In this document: positions 13,075 through 23,823 of the stretch, in pieces
How the letters are laid out: each line of letters opens with the position of its first letter
Position numbering within the stretch: the first letter of the stretch is position 1
Assembly (NCBI GenBank): GCA_028583605.1
Contig: CM053325.1
Span: 39,731,435 to 39,795,434 of the forward strand
DNA: 64,000 bases
From: Dastarcus helophoroides
Taxonomy: Eukaryota > Arthropoda > Insecta > Coleoptera > Bothrideridae
Direction: 5' to 3'
The notes under the pieces: model-generated
Databases searched by the model: none
Told to the model about the DNA's origin: nothing
The model's input: only the letters and a program-made list of their open reading frames with translations
Program-made: the position numbers and the translations under genes

Positions 13075-14146
13075 AGGTGGATCATAAGTAATGGTACATA
13101 GAGCAAGAGTAGATTTCTCGCATGAAAATAACGTGATTTAGCTACATTTACCTTATGCCAAAAGTTAATATTAACAGAGATACAGGGTGTCAAAGTTGAA
13201 AAAATATTGTGATTTTTTCGCATAACTGATGAACAAATTTCACTATAGACAAGAAACTTGGCATAGGGAGGTTTCTTTGGTCAAGAAATTCTAATTTGGT
13301 AACAGATTGTCAGTAACTCATGGGGGACGCCACCTGCGCTACCTTGTATTATTTTAAAGCATCATAACTTTTTTGTGCCTTCATGTACACTTATTTTAAA
13401 TAGATTTTGTTATTTACCTACATTTTTTACGTAAAAAAGGTATACTTTCTAAATGTTGATACAAGCAACCGTTTTCAAGATATTTGCCTTCAAAGTTTGC
13501 TGTACCTTTATTTTAAGTTCGGTAAATGTGAATTTTTCGCAGTATTTTTCAAAATAAAAGTAATAAAACTGACTCTAAAATAATTTATATCAAATATTAC
13601 TGTACTGACATTATTATTACACATATTTTTTAAATTTCTATAGCAAATTTAGATAAATCCCAAAACAAAATTTATTTTAAAAAATAAGTATGTGGGAAAT
13701 GGCCATTTTTATGTAAAGGGATTGAAAAAAATTAAAAATCTGACTGTCTTTTATTTAAATTCATCTCCAAATATCTGCTTTGACCTCCCAGACTATTAAA
13801 ATTTTCTTGTGCGGACTCAGAGATCATATCTCACTTCTCTATGTTAGAAAATAAATTACGTCTTATTTTTTTTGGATTTTCTTTATAGAAATTTTTAAAA
13901 TTTAGGTAATAATATTATCAGTGAAGTAATATTTGACATAAATTAGTTTCAAACCTGTCTTATGATTACTTTTTTTTTATGCCTACTTTGAAAATTTAAT
14001 ATCTTAGTAATTTAAGTTTCAATTCAAGTTTGAAGAGACATCATTGTGGCCGGTCTCTCACTTCTGTGCACAGCAAAAGTATAGTTATCATGCTATACTG
14101 TTTAAGTCAGGCTGGACGAGTTATGCTAATTTTTGTTTGTGTTTCA
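13073..14146. other. AT-rich DNA, probable TIR-element interior
   Basis: It starts with an element-like tip (CAAGGTGGATC) and contains ACAGGGTGTC at about 13182-13191, a common tip word of TA-targeting insect elements. No coding region is seen. Confidence 0.3.
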
Positions 14147-14455
14147 GAGAAAAAATGATGTGCACTATATCGGACTTTCAGCGGTCCTTCAAAACTAACA
14201 TGTTATTTTACTCAGTTTAGGTAATTAAACTTGAAGCAAACCAGGCCTAACAAATAACCCTTATCTAATTTGTGAAGGCTAAGAAATCTTTTTCTCACGC
14301 AAAACGTTATGTTACAAAGAATTTTTGTAATACAGCATTGGGAGATTTAATATTTCCAAGAAAAATTGAATAAAGTTCAATTGAATAAAACAAACGAGGA
14401 AATAGAACAGTTCAGTAGAACTCGACTCACCACAGTACTTTTTCTTAAATTTTGA
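14147..14455 (+). repeat. Dispersed repeat family I, copy 1
   Basis: This segment resembles 58530-58777 in the same orientation and about 22905-23200 in inverted orientation. Shared features are a GTCCTTCAAAACTAA-like block, TTATCTAATTTGTGAA, and a closing segment with ACTCACCACA. In the other two places family I is joined directly to family A, so it is probably internal sequence of a longer A-type element. Confidence 0.5.
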
Positions 14456-16560
14456 TTATATACCCATTCTTAAGACTGCTATTTTAATTTCGACTTGTAC
14501 TTTTAAATGTTGACTTTACACTTATTGCTAGAAATTCGAATTTGTCAATCTTACTTTATTTTTAAAATTTCGCAATCAAGTCCAGAATTGAAATTCAATT
14601 CTGATCATCTGACATTTTTTTTAAATTTAGATTTGCCAATTAAAAATTTGGTTTTACACTAGAATTCTTTTTTCTTAAACTGTTGCAACAAAAGGGAACA
14701 ATTTTAATTTAATCTCTTATAACTTTTATATTTATTAGGAAATGCGTTACTTTATAAATGTCTAAATTAACAGTATGAACAGGTATTTTGCATAATATTA
14801 TTTGCACGTTTTTCACTTTATGCAAAACCCAAACTTATGCCTTATTGTAAATTTGAATTAATTTTACACCACGCCGATTCGATTTACGCGGACATTTGCA
14901 GAAATGAAACAGCGTGGGGGGGTAGAGCTAAGTGTACTGAAGCTCTCATTGGTTTGTTTAAGAGAAATGCATTTATTAGAACCATACGACGTTGCCGACG
15001 TTTTGGAGGAGGCTGGGTGAACCGCTGGATTGAAATTTAGATTTGCTTTGAGGAAATACAAATCGATTGAAGCGACTTGTAGCGGCAAACCAGTAAACTT
15101 GATTTTATACGGCAATCCAAATACCGGCAAGTTTACCTTTACCGTTCTTTTAGTGCAAAGGCCTCTAGGACCTATGTAGACCCCTCTGAGCTTGTTAAAA
15201 GGACTGGTCACTCAGCGTCCGTATATCGGACGCCGAGTTTCGCCGGACGCTGACTGACATTTAATTTTTACATTGCGGAGGCTGACTTATACCCTTTATA
15301 AAACTTTTCTACGTCACAGGACCTCGTTTTAGTTAGTGAAGCGCGTAGCAAGGTGCTAGGTGGCGGAGTAGAATTGATTCCAACTTTTCAGTTAAAGTAG
15401 AAGTGATCACTACGTATGCAGCAGTCTGAGGTGGAAATTTACTTAATTTTGACTGCAAGAGTAGCTTAAACTGTTTCCAAATACCACGTCAACATATAAT
15501 AACACACCCAAGAGAGACTTTCAGTAACACATAGAGGTATCCAAGGTGGAGGTGTGTAATCGGACTTCACCTTTGGACCCGGGGGCAGAAGCGGCATAGC
15601 ACCTAAGGCTGGGGTAGAACCAGCAGTACATACCTACTATTGCAGCGTCTTCGGGTTTTTTAAGATCACCGATATTACATAGACGATAATATTTTAAATC
15701 TTACTGTAATCAGACGTGTATGCCAAGAGTTGTTTCACTAATACATCCCATTGATTTGATGAGTTCGACAATGATGATGAGGAGGAGAAGTTATCGAACT
15801 TGTTAATTATCATTTTAAAATTGAACAAATTTAGACAATTATATCTTTTACCAAAAGTTCCTCTTTTATCAAATTCATTTCATTAACATGTTCATTATTG
15901 CCAGCCAAATATAATGCGTAAAATGAACGCCTTCGATCGATAAGTTTATTGATATTATTCCAACATCTACAGATAAGGAAAAATTTTTATTTTCCATGTA
16001 AAACGCTAAGAATTGTCCCTTCCATAGTTTTCTACGGCCGCTGAATATATTCCCCTACTTTGACGCAGCATGCTCGTATCTTCCAGTTTAGATGTCAGAA
16101 AAAACTTGTCGAGAGTTTTACAACAGACAGAAATATTGTTTAGCACAGTCTAGCGGTCTATTTAAACTCCTTATATTGTTATGTTTAAAGAGTTATTATG
16201 TTATATTTTTCATAAAAATTATTATTAATTTGGTTTAAGAGATCTCGTTTATTTATTTTGGTTATCAAAGAATATCGGTCTTATTTTACTTCAGACGTTG
16301 ATTAAATCAACGGACTAAAAAAACAAACAACATGTGGTACGCAAATTTTAATAAAATTGTTGCCTGCCAGTAGTAATCCTGCAACAAAACATATTAGAAG
16401 CTATGATGTACTACTGAAATCTCCACCAGCACTGATCGCTGCGCTCTGCGTTGAATTGTTTACACCGGTGTAGGAGAATACTAGGCACCGCCCATCTATC
16501 CCACTATTAGCTCTCAATGTTGAACCTCTCATTAAGATTCTTCCTATGGACAGTGTTTGA
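14456..16560. other. Intergenic DNA; moderately GC-rich patch, no gene recognised
   Basis: Around 14860-15640 the base composition is more balanced than usual, and a 115-codon minus-strand frame crosses 14864-15211, but neither strand shows a protein family I know. TTTATAAAAC at about 15295-15305, followed by TCACAGG, could be a TATA promoter. A GC-rich hairpin at 15211-15254 is listed separately. Confidence 0.3.
15211..15254. repeat. GC-rich hairpin with CAGCGTCCG/CGGACGCTG arms
   Basis: CAGCGTCCG (15213-15221) is exactly complementary to CGGACGCTG (15244-15252), and a further CGGACGC sits in the loop at about 15227-15233, so two alternative foldings are possible. It could be the nested tips of a small fold-back element. 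Confidence 0.6.
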
Positions 16561-16574
16561 CTTTCCTGATGTGT

Positions 16575-16915
16575 ATATTATAACGAAGTGTAATTATAAA
16601 ATGTAGTTTGGTATTTTCTAAAAAAATTGATAAGGGAAAGCAGCTGCGATAATGAATCAAACGGCAGATAAGCGCTCCACAAATTTTGGCAAATGATAAG
16701 TCGAATCTGGTTCTGTCTTCTTAAACCCGAAGCGGGTCGAAGGCGGTCGGGTTTCCCTCAGTTAGTCAATAGATATTCAATGAATAAGTTAATAAGTTAA
16801 TTAGTTGATCACTTAAATGAATTGTAATTGTCTTGTTAGGGTATAAAACTATTCTTGGTTAAAAAATATGTTTATGACATGAATAAAACTTTACTTATAG
16901 AGAAATAACTTGTTG
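16575..16915 (+). mobile_element. Decayed LTR of family D (plus orientation)
   Basis: It shares with the solo LTR at 29315-29649 (read on its minus strand) the ordered words GCGATAATGAA, AAACGGCAGATAAGCG, AACCCG with CGGG, a TATA-type run (GGGTATAAAAC, about 16838-16848) and AATAAA (about 16883-16888) near the 3' end. This is the order expected for U3-TATA-polyA in a retroelement LTR. Ends are not sharp. It may or may not belong to the pol remnant at 17.6 kb. Confidence 0.5.
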
Positions 16916-17639
16916 CATACAGCGACCGACAATGTATTTTATCACACACAGTTCAGTTACACACATACACACAGCTCTTTGCAAAGTAGCTACATTTGTA
17001 AACATATTACTACACATACCCTGCAACACACTTTGCGCGCCATCTACCGGCAGCAGATTCACCCAACATTTAGGCCTTCTGCACTTCTTCAGCGGATTAC
17101 GAGAGTCACAAACACTGATACAGGGATACATATTCTATACAGCGATCTGTACTATCAATGTGGCTGGGTATCGGATATTGAGGCAACACACAATTAGTGG
17201 AGTGTCTAAGGCATAGAGAAAGGTTAAGAGTGTCAACTCTGTGCTTTTTATTTTGAAAACGGCCATCCCACGTTCTTAACGTAAGACTGACTTAAAAAAA
17301 AACAGCTTACAAGGATCCCAACAGAAAGAGCCTATAAAGATTAAGAAAATAGGATTAGACCTCCAAATACTGATGGTTGAGGGGCACATGCTCATACGTT
17401 GGTTGTTGGTCGGCTCTGCCGCGTGTTTGGGGAGCCCTGTTTATCCCAAACAGAACTCACGGAAATACCGGAACCATCTGAGGTTTTCGTTCTAACCCAG
17501 TAACACCACCAAATACAATAGCACCAGATGGTCCGAAGGTGGGTTACAGTAAGTCCCTCAAAAGAAAAACATCCAAAATACACTTGGAAAACTCTGCAAC
17601 CACACCTTAAGAAGGATGATACCCAAGTCAACAACAACA

Positions 17640-18240
17640 GAGAAGATGGCCGATTTCCCCCCAGACAAAGACTGCATGTTTTGGGGACCTAACCAGAAGC
17701 AACTATTTTCAGTAAAAATTTAAACCGTAACACCATCCACAATCGAATGGGTGTATCCGACGCTTCCATCGACCCCTTAAAGGTGCTCTCATCGCCCCCG
17801 ACATGGTATCCTGGGTCAAAGCCCTTCCCTTGGTCATGCTGAGTCTCCAAAATACTTTTAAAGAGGACCTTGCATGCACACCCTCCGAGCTGGTGTATGG
17901 TACACAAGTTTGGCTCCGCGGACAGCTACTTGTTTCTAGTGCCGCCGTACTCGATGAACACCAATTCGTCCAACAGCTCCGGGTAATTATGGGAGCATTA
18001 CGACCCGTACCAACCAGCAATTATTTGATCCGAAAGGCTGCTACCGACTACTCATGTGTTTGTTCGTTTTGACAAAGTAAGACCCTCGCTAACAACTCCT
18101 TATAGCGGTCCGTTCAGAGTACTAGAACGACACGACAAATTCCTGACAGTGGATGTTTAAAATGTTTCTAAACGGATCTCCATGGACTAAGTCAAACCAG
18201 CATATATTTTTGCGTCTCACCAGCTTTTGAAGGAACACTC
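17640..18240 (+). pseudogene. Ty3/gypsy-type integrase remnant (pol 3' end)
   Basis: The best preserved frame (about 17739-18071) reads as the end of a retroelement integrase catalytic core: HHPQSNG, then RRFHRPLKGAL, SWVKALPLVML, TPSELVYGT, which are landmarks of Ty3/gypsy integrases. The usual core glutamate just after HPQSNG is replaced (IRRFHR where the family has ERxHR). After a stop and frame change, HVFVRFDKVR and TPYSGPFRVLER continue at about 18051-18165, matching the GPY/F module. Upstream (17640-17735) the sequence is consistent with the middle of the core but has stops and shifts. The copy is dead. No LTR pair can be matched to it. Confidence 0.8.
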
Positions 18241-18530
18241 ATATGCTACTCGATTGCAGCCCACAGGTCCACGAAATTATTCGAACCTTTAGGTTCCTCA
18301 CTGGGGGAAAGCCCTGTGGCTACTATGCAGAACGCATAGAATCATCCACAACAGATCCGTTAGCTCCAACAGAGGAGGAGCGGCAACACTGCAAGACCTG
18401 TGAAGTGATAGCTGAGGATTATGACGGTTGACACTTGGAACGTCAAAAACGGAGGCACTGCTCTCTATGACTACGACTCGAGTAGATTTCACGCGTCGAA
18501 CTTAAACTCAGGATCAAATATTTTATCTGG
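18241..18530 (+). pseudogene. Probable downstream tail of the same gypsy-type pol
   Basis: GC content remains raised and short plus-strand pieces (for example LTGGKPCGYY in one frame and TTRVDFT in another) resemble the proline/arginine-rich tail that follows GPY/F in some gypsy polyproteins. Stops occur in every frame. Confidence 0.35.
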
Positions 18531-20277
18531 TAATAGTTTTAGTTAATTATAATGTAGTAAGCAAGAATAAATTAATTTTACTATGTTAGTGCGCATTATT
18601 TGCGTCGAGTAATAGCAAGATGCCACATAACTAATTCTTAGGTTAAATAACATTCACTTATAAAGAGTTATGTTTCTAATGAACCACTGTTTGAATTATT
18701 GATAAACATATCTTCACAAAATATGATATTCTGGTGGATCAAAATATGAAAATTGACAGGCTGAAATTTTCGAGCTATGAAATAGCAAGAATATGGCGAA
18801 AGAGTGGGAAAAATGTGATTTAAAGTGCTTTAAAAACTTCAAAAGTATTTTTTTTACTAAGTTTACATATAGTACAATCCACAAACCACAGATTCAAAAT
18901 AATTGATTTTAGACATGACCAAGATGAAGATCGGATTACACGTAGAGTTAAACCATGAAGGTCGTACCAGCTGAACTTTACTGTATTCATTTCAAACACA
19001 TTTAAACATTTTAAAATATAATTTCCTTGTCAATTATCAATAATATTCAAAAATGTCTTTCACATGGAGAACTAAAAAGCTTTTTTAAATAAGTTATCGC
19101 ACACATGCTTGTTTAATTTAAAATTTTAAAGATGTAACTGTCACTTCAAGAAGCTTGAGTGCAAAGGGATGAAATTATGCCTAAAAAGTGTCATTTTAGA
19201 ATTAAAAATGACTGCTTTCGGGATTATGAATTTTAAATTAAGTAGATATTATTATTTAGGTCAATAACGTATAAATTCATATTTGTATTATTATATGGAG
19301 CATTTACGGGGATTTTTAAGATTTATCAAGAATTTACCACGCATTTTCAAAGAACATAAATCAACTGCTTATGTATGGCTCTTTTGGGTCTCAGGCATCT
19401 CTAACCTGGCAAAATCTAACGAACAGTGTGGCATGAAAAGCTTAGGCATATTATGAAATACTCCTGTAAAATATTATTAGTACATTATCTGCCGAGGCTC
19501 TTTTATGAAGATCCGAATTTATTTGGGCTTATGTTGCAACAAGCGGTTTTGCAAATATATCACTGTTAGGAATAACGGCATACCACGAAATGACTTAAGC
19601 GTAACAGAGGGTATGATAGGAAAATATTGTTGGTTATGAGTAGTGATATATTAAAAAATAACATATATTACCAGAAATATTTATTGAGCCAATAAAAAAG
19701 AACAATAGCATAAACTTATTATAAAGATTAAGACAACACTGCTTATTAAAACATGAGATGATTTTGTGAAATATTGTGTTCCACATTTTGTTTTGTTTAA
19801 AATACCTTGTTTTCCAATAGCGAGTGGGAGAAAACCGCTTCTTTACACTTATCATAAATAACTATTTAAAATTGTTTGTTTTATTTTATTTAAATATTCC
19901 TTGCTCCATAGACGTTTATTAGCTTTCTCTTCATATTTTTAAAAATGTGCTTAAAATAGTTACTTTAACTTTATAAGAATCTACAACTATTTATATAATT
20001 ACTAAGAAAAAGCAAATATCAAAATACAAAACATAAATGGGAACAACCTACCTAACCCATAATCTCCAAATATTTATTTTATGCCAAGGGCCAACTAATC
20101 AACTAGGACAGGTAGTGTAAAGCTATTTAAAACCCTATATGGCTAAATAAACCAGGCATTGCATGAAAAGCTTCAGCCGATGTTGTAATAATAAGATTTT
20201 CTAATAAATGCCAAGCATTTTGTGATATGCCTCGGTTTTTCATGAAAAGCCGTATTTTACTAAAAGCCTACGACATT
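18531..20277. other. Intergenic AT-rich DNA
   Basis: No gene is seen. The phrase GCATGAAAAGCTT recurs at about 19431 and 20161, and TCATGAAAAGC at about 20240, suggesting an old diverged repeat; nothing else is recognised. Confidence 0.3.
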
Positions 20278-20661
20278 CAATGTGTCCCACCAGGAATTGA
20301 CGCGATCGATATCTGACAAAGTACTTATCTAAAACATTTAAAAATGAAAGTTGTAATAATTTTGCTTCTACCGGAAGTTGACACCAACTTCCTTCTGAGA
20401 TAATAAGCCTTGTATATACGAATATATACAAGTTTATTACGATGCAATTGAAATCTAATTTCATTAGAATCTAATGAAAATTAGACTGCAATTGCAAAGT
20501 TCACGTAGATGAGGCAAAGCTTGTATCACGGGTTGCATCGCAACATCCATAGATACAAACGTCCTCGGCGTGACTTTACTTTCATCTAGTTTTGACAAAT
20601 GACCAATTAAATGTTCTGTAATTAAACAGTTAAACGTGCTTAAAATTGAAAATATGTATAA

Positions 20662-20713
20662 CCGCAACCATAGACTAGTTTCGGCCTTCCTTGGCCTCGT
20701 CAGCATGGTACGG
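20662..20713 (-). ncRNA. Type I hammerhead ribozyme, array copy 1
   Basis: Read on the minus strand: helix I 5' arm CCG-U-ACCATG, invariant CTGACGA, helix II GGCC-AAGGAA-GGCC, invariant GAAA, a two-pair helix III closed by TA, then GTC and the helix I 3' arm TATGGT-TG-CGG. Both helix I segments pair (ACCATG with TATGGT, one G-U; CCG with CGG). Predicted cleavage follows the GTC, between 20673 and 20672. The very short helix III is typical of hammerheads in Penelope-like elements and retrozymes. Confidence 0.88.
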
Positions 20714-21127
20714 TGGTTGTACACACTTCCAATTTAAAGCCGTTAGTCAGTCGTATAAGTATCCAAGAGAGCAAACCTCCATTGGGTGACTTGTAACTGA
20801 CTTTTAACTGTTTATCACGCAAACATTTTCGCTACATGCTAATTGAAGCATTACTCTCTGCTGAGATAATAAGCCTTGTATATACGAATATATACAAGTT
20901 TATTACGATGCAATTGAAATCTAATTTCATTAGAATCTAATGAAAATTAGACTGCAATTGCAAAGTTCACGTAGATGAGGCAAAGCTTGTATCACGGGTT
21001 GCATCGCAACATCCATAGATACAAACGTCCTCGGCGTGACTTTACTTTCATCTAGTTTTGACAAATGACCAATTAAATGTTCTGTAATTAAACAGTTAAA
21101 CGTGCTTAAAATTGAAAATATGTATAA

Positions 21128-21179
21128 CCGCAACCATAGACTAGTTTCGGCCTTCCTTGGCCTCGTCAGCATGGTACGG
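21128..21179 (-). ncRNA. Type I hammerhead ribozyme, array copy 2
   Basis: Identical to copy 1 and exactly 466 bp away. Cleavage at successive copies would release 466-nt monomers from a minus-strand transcript. Confidence 0.88.
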
Positions 21180-21593
21180 TGGTTGTACACACTTCCAATT
21201 TAAAGCCGTTAGTCAGTCGTATAAGTATCCAAGAGAGCAAACCTCCATTGGGTGACTTGTAACTGACTTTTAACTGTTTATCACGCAAACATTTTCGCTA
21301 CATGCTAATTGAAGCATTACTCTCTGCTGAGATAATAAGCCTTGTATATACGAATATATACAAGTTTATTACGATGCAATTGAAATCTAATTTCATTAGA
21401 ATCTAATGAAAATTAGACTGCAATTGCAAAGTTCACGTAGATGAGGCAAAGCTTGTATCACGGGTTGCATCGCAACATCCATAGATACAAACGTCCTCGG
21501 CGTGACTTTACTTTCATCTAGTTTTGACAAATGACCAATTAAATGTTCTGTAATTAAACAGTTAAACGTGCTTAAAATTGAAAATATGTATAA

Positions 21594-21645
21594 CCGCAAC
21601 CATAGACTAGTTTCGGCCTTCCTTGGCCTCGTCAGCATGGTACGG
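21594..21645 (-). ncRNA. Type I hammerhead ribozyme, array copy 3
   Basis: Identical to copies 1 and 2, again offset by 466 bp. All core positions (CTGACGA, GAAA, GTC) are intact. Confidence 0.88.
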
Positions 21646-22071
21646 TGGTTGTACACACTTCCAATTTAAAGCCGTTAGTCAGTCGTATAAGTATCCAAGA
21701 GAGCAAACCTCCATTGGGTGACTTGTAACTGACTTTTAACTGTTTATCACGCAAACATTTTCGCTACATGCTAATTGAAGCATTACTCTCTGCTGAGATA
21801 ATAAGCCTTGTATATACGAATATATACAAGTTTATTACGATGCAATTGAAATCTAATTTCATTAGAATCTAATGAAAATTAGACTGCAATTGCATATTCG
21901 TATATACAAGGCTTATTATCTCAGCAGAGAGTAATGCTTCAATTAGCATGTAGCGAAAATGTTTGCGTGATAAACAGTTAAAAGTCAGTTACAAGTCACC
22001 CAATGGAGGTTTGCTCTCTTGGATACTTATACGACTGACTAACGGCTTTAAATTGGAAGTGTGTACAACCA

Positions 22072-22123
22072 CCGTACCATGCTGACGAGGCCAAGGAAGG
22101 CCGAAACTAGTCTATGGTTGCGG
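22072..22123 (+). ncRNA. Type I hammerhead ribozyme, array copy 4 (inverted part)
   Basis: Same motif on the plus strand: helix I arm 22072-22081, CTGACGA 22082-22088, helix II to 22102, GAAA 22103-22106, GTC 22110-22112, helix I 3' arm 22113-22123. Predicted cleavage is between 22112 and 22113. Confidence 0.88.
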
Positions 22124-22537
22124 TTATACATATTTTCAATTTTAAGCACGTTTAACTGTTTAATTACAGAACATTTAATTGGTCATTTGTCAAAACTAGA
22201 TGAAAGTAAAGTCACGCCGAGGACGTTTGTATCTATGGATGTTGCGATGCAACCCGTGATACAAGCTTTGCCTCATCTACGTGAACTTTGCAATTGCAGT
22301 CTAATTTTCATTAGATTCTAATGAAATTAGATTTCAATTGCATCGTAATAAACTTGTATATATTCGTATATACAAGGCTTATTATCTCAGCAGAGAGTAA
22401 TGCTTCAATTAGCATGTAGCGAAAATGTTTGCGTGATAAACAGTTAAAAGTCAGTTACAAGTCACCCAATGGAGGTTTGCTCTCTTGGATACTTATACGA
22501 CTGACTAACGGCTTTAAATTGGAAGTGTGTACAACCA

Positions 22538-22589
22538 CCGTACCATGCTGACGAGGCCAAGGAAGGCCGAAACTAGTCTATGGTTGCGG
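22538..22589 (+). ncRNA. Type I hammerhead ribozyme, array copy 5 (inverted part)
   Basis: Identical to copy 4 and 466 bp downstream. CTGACGA is at 22548-22554 and cleavage is expected after 22578. A plus-strand transcript cut at copies 4 and 5 would give one complete 466-nt monomer (22113-22578). Confidence 0.88.
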
Positions 22590-22904
22590 TTATACATATT
22601 TTCAATTTTAAGCACGTTTAACTGTTTAATTACAGAACATTTAATTGGTCATTTGTCACCAACTTCCTTATTTTAAATAAGACACCCTATATATTTTTGC
22701 AATTTTGAATTTTATTTGATGTTTTAAAGCCACTTTGAATAACAAATATGGTTTCTAAAATGTACAGTTTTTGAGATAATTGCATTTTTATAAAAAAATT
22801 GACAAATGCAAGGTCCTACAAAATTCTTTGTATCTTTTTCCAGAAACCAGATATTTATATTATATTTGGTACGTAAGTACATGCAAAGCTATTGTGGTGA
22901 GAAG

Positions 22905-23200
22905 TCGAGTCCTTCTGAATTCTATTTCATCGTTTATTATTTAATTGAATTTTATTCAATTTTTCTTGAAAATATTAAATCTAAAAATACTGTATAAAAA
23001 TAAAAATCCTTTGTAATATAACGTTTTGTGTGAGAAACAAAGTTTTCTATCGTTTACAAATTAGATAAAGATCATTTCTTAGACCTGGTGTGTTTAAAAA
23101 CATTGATCCAAGCACACATAAATACGGATATGTGAGTAAAAGAACATGTTAGGTTTGAAGGACCACTGAAAGTGCAGTAATAAATTAGGGCAATCCAAGA
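22905..23200 (-). repeat. Dispersed repeat family I, copy 2 (inverted)
   Basis: It matches 14147-14455 and 58530-58777 in inverted orientation and follows directly on element A3. From 23200 to 23823 I see nothing recognisable. Confidence 0.45.
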
Positions 23201-23823
23201 GCTGGTAAATGTCAATACCGGAGACCGCAGCAAATTTCTTTTGGCAAGACCATGTGGTGGTAGACCAAAGGAATTTTACCTTTAAAAAACGCCCTTATAA
23301 ACACGTACAATTGTATAGTTATTTCAATTTTAATTATCGAAGTAAAACTGGCAAGACGAAATGATGGCATAATTCAAAAGGGATGTGAAGTTTGATTTCA
23401 AAGTTAATTTAAGGGTTAACTTAGGTTAGAAATATTTAAATTAGTAGAAATTCTGCATCTTCATGACCCCTCTAGCGAGATTGAGACAAAATCTTTCGGT
23501 CACCAGGCATTAAAGGTAGGGGAGTAAACATAAAACACCATAAAGAAATTTTACAGGATAGACAGGTACTGAACTGTGATGAAACTAGTTTTAAAATTAT
23601 GGTCAAGTCCCGGATATATAAAAACGAGTACGAAATAAGAGAGTTTTGAAAATTTGCTCTTCTTTGCGCTAAGTAACGTGAATAAACACAAAAACAAACA
23701 ATTTATGTTCAACGTAAAGTTGTTGTGCCATTTATGTGACTTTTGCTAAGGAATAAATAGGCAAGTAAATTTTAAATTGTCTGATGATTTTATTTGAGGG
23801 TTTTTCGCTCTTATATGACTATA

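Larger units (their letters stand above)
20395..22656. mobile_element. Insertion of 466-bp hammerhead-ribozyme units (retrozyme-like)
   Basis: Three complete and one partial units run head to tail with their ribozyme strand on minus: 20395-20860, 20861-21326, 21327-21792 and 21793-about 21893. The orientation then flips: a 31-base piece, one full unit (21925-22390) and a partial unit (22391-22656) have their ribozyme strand on plus. By eye the full units are identical, implying a recent origin. The whole block is bounded by an exact 13-bp direct repeat (20382-20394 and 22657-22669), a target-site duplication within element A. Each full unit also has a strong imperfect palindrome around CTAATTTCATTAG. 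Known parallels are animal retrozymes (tandem DNA copies of ribozyme-bearing circular RNAs) and the pseudo-LTRs of Penelope-like elements. No protein of its own is convincing. Confidence 0.88.
20278..22905 (+). mobile_element. Fold-back element A, copy A3, split by the ribozyme array
   Basis: 20278-20394 matches the left tip of copy A1 (23824 onward): TGTGTCCCACC, a GATATCTGACAAAGTAC block, ATCTAAAACATTT and ACCGGAAG with TGACACCAACTT. The match resumes after the insertion at 22657 with ATTTTAAATAAGACACCC and continues to about 22905, where it joins family I sequence (inverted). The element was therefore interrupted at the CACCAACTTCCTT site by the 466-bp array. Confidence 0.75.

Noticed and set aside
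13029..13223. Frames containing YIYIYIY runs
   Set aside because: They are translations of the TA microsatellite.
14864..15211. 115-codon minus-strand frame
   Set aside because: No domain or motif recognised; probably chance in a GC-richer patch.
20464..21656. Repeated identical 86-codon frame in each 466-bp unit (also 22061-22321)
   Set aside because: It is repeated only because the units are identical. It starts at a non-ATG codon, overlaps the ribozyme core and has no recognisable domain; the ribozyme structure explains the conservation better.
20395..22656. Reading the repeats as a CRISPR array or a conventional satellite
   Set aside because: Units are contiguous with no spacers, and the single insertion with target duplication and inversion argues against a centromeric-type satellite.
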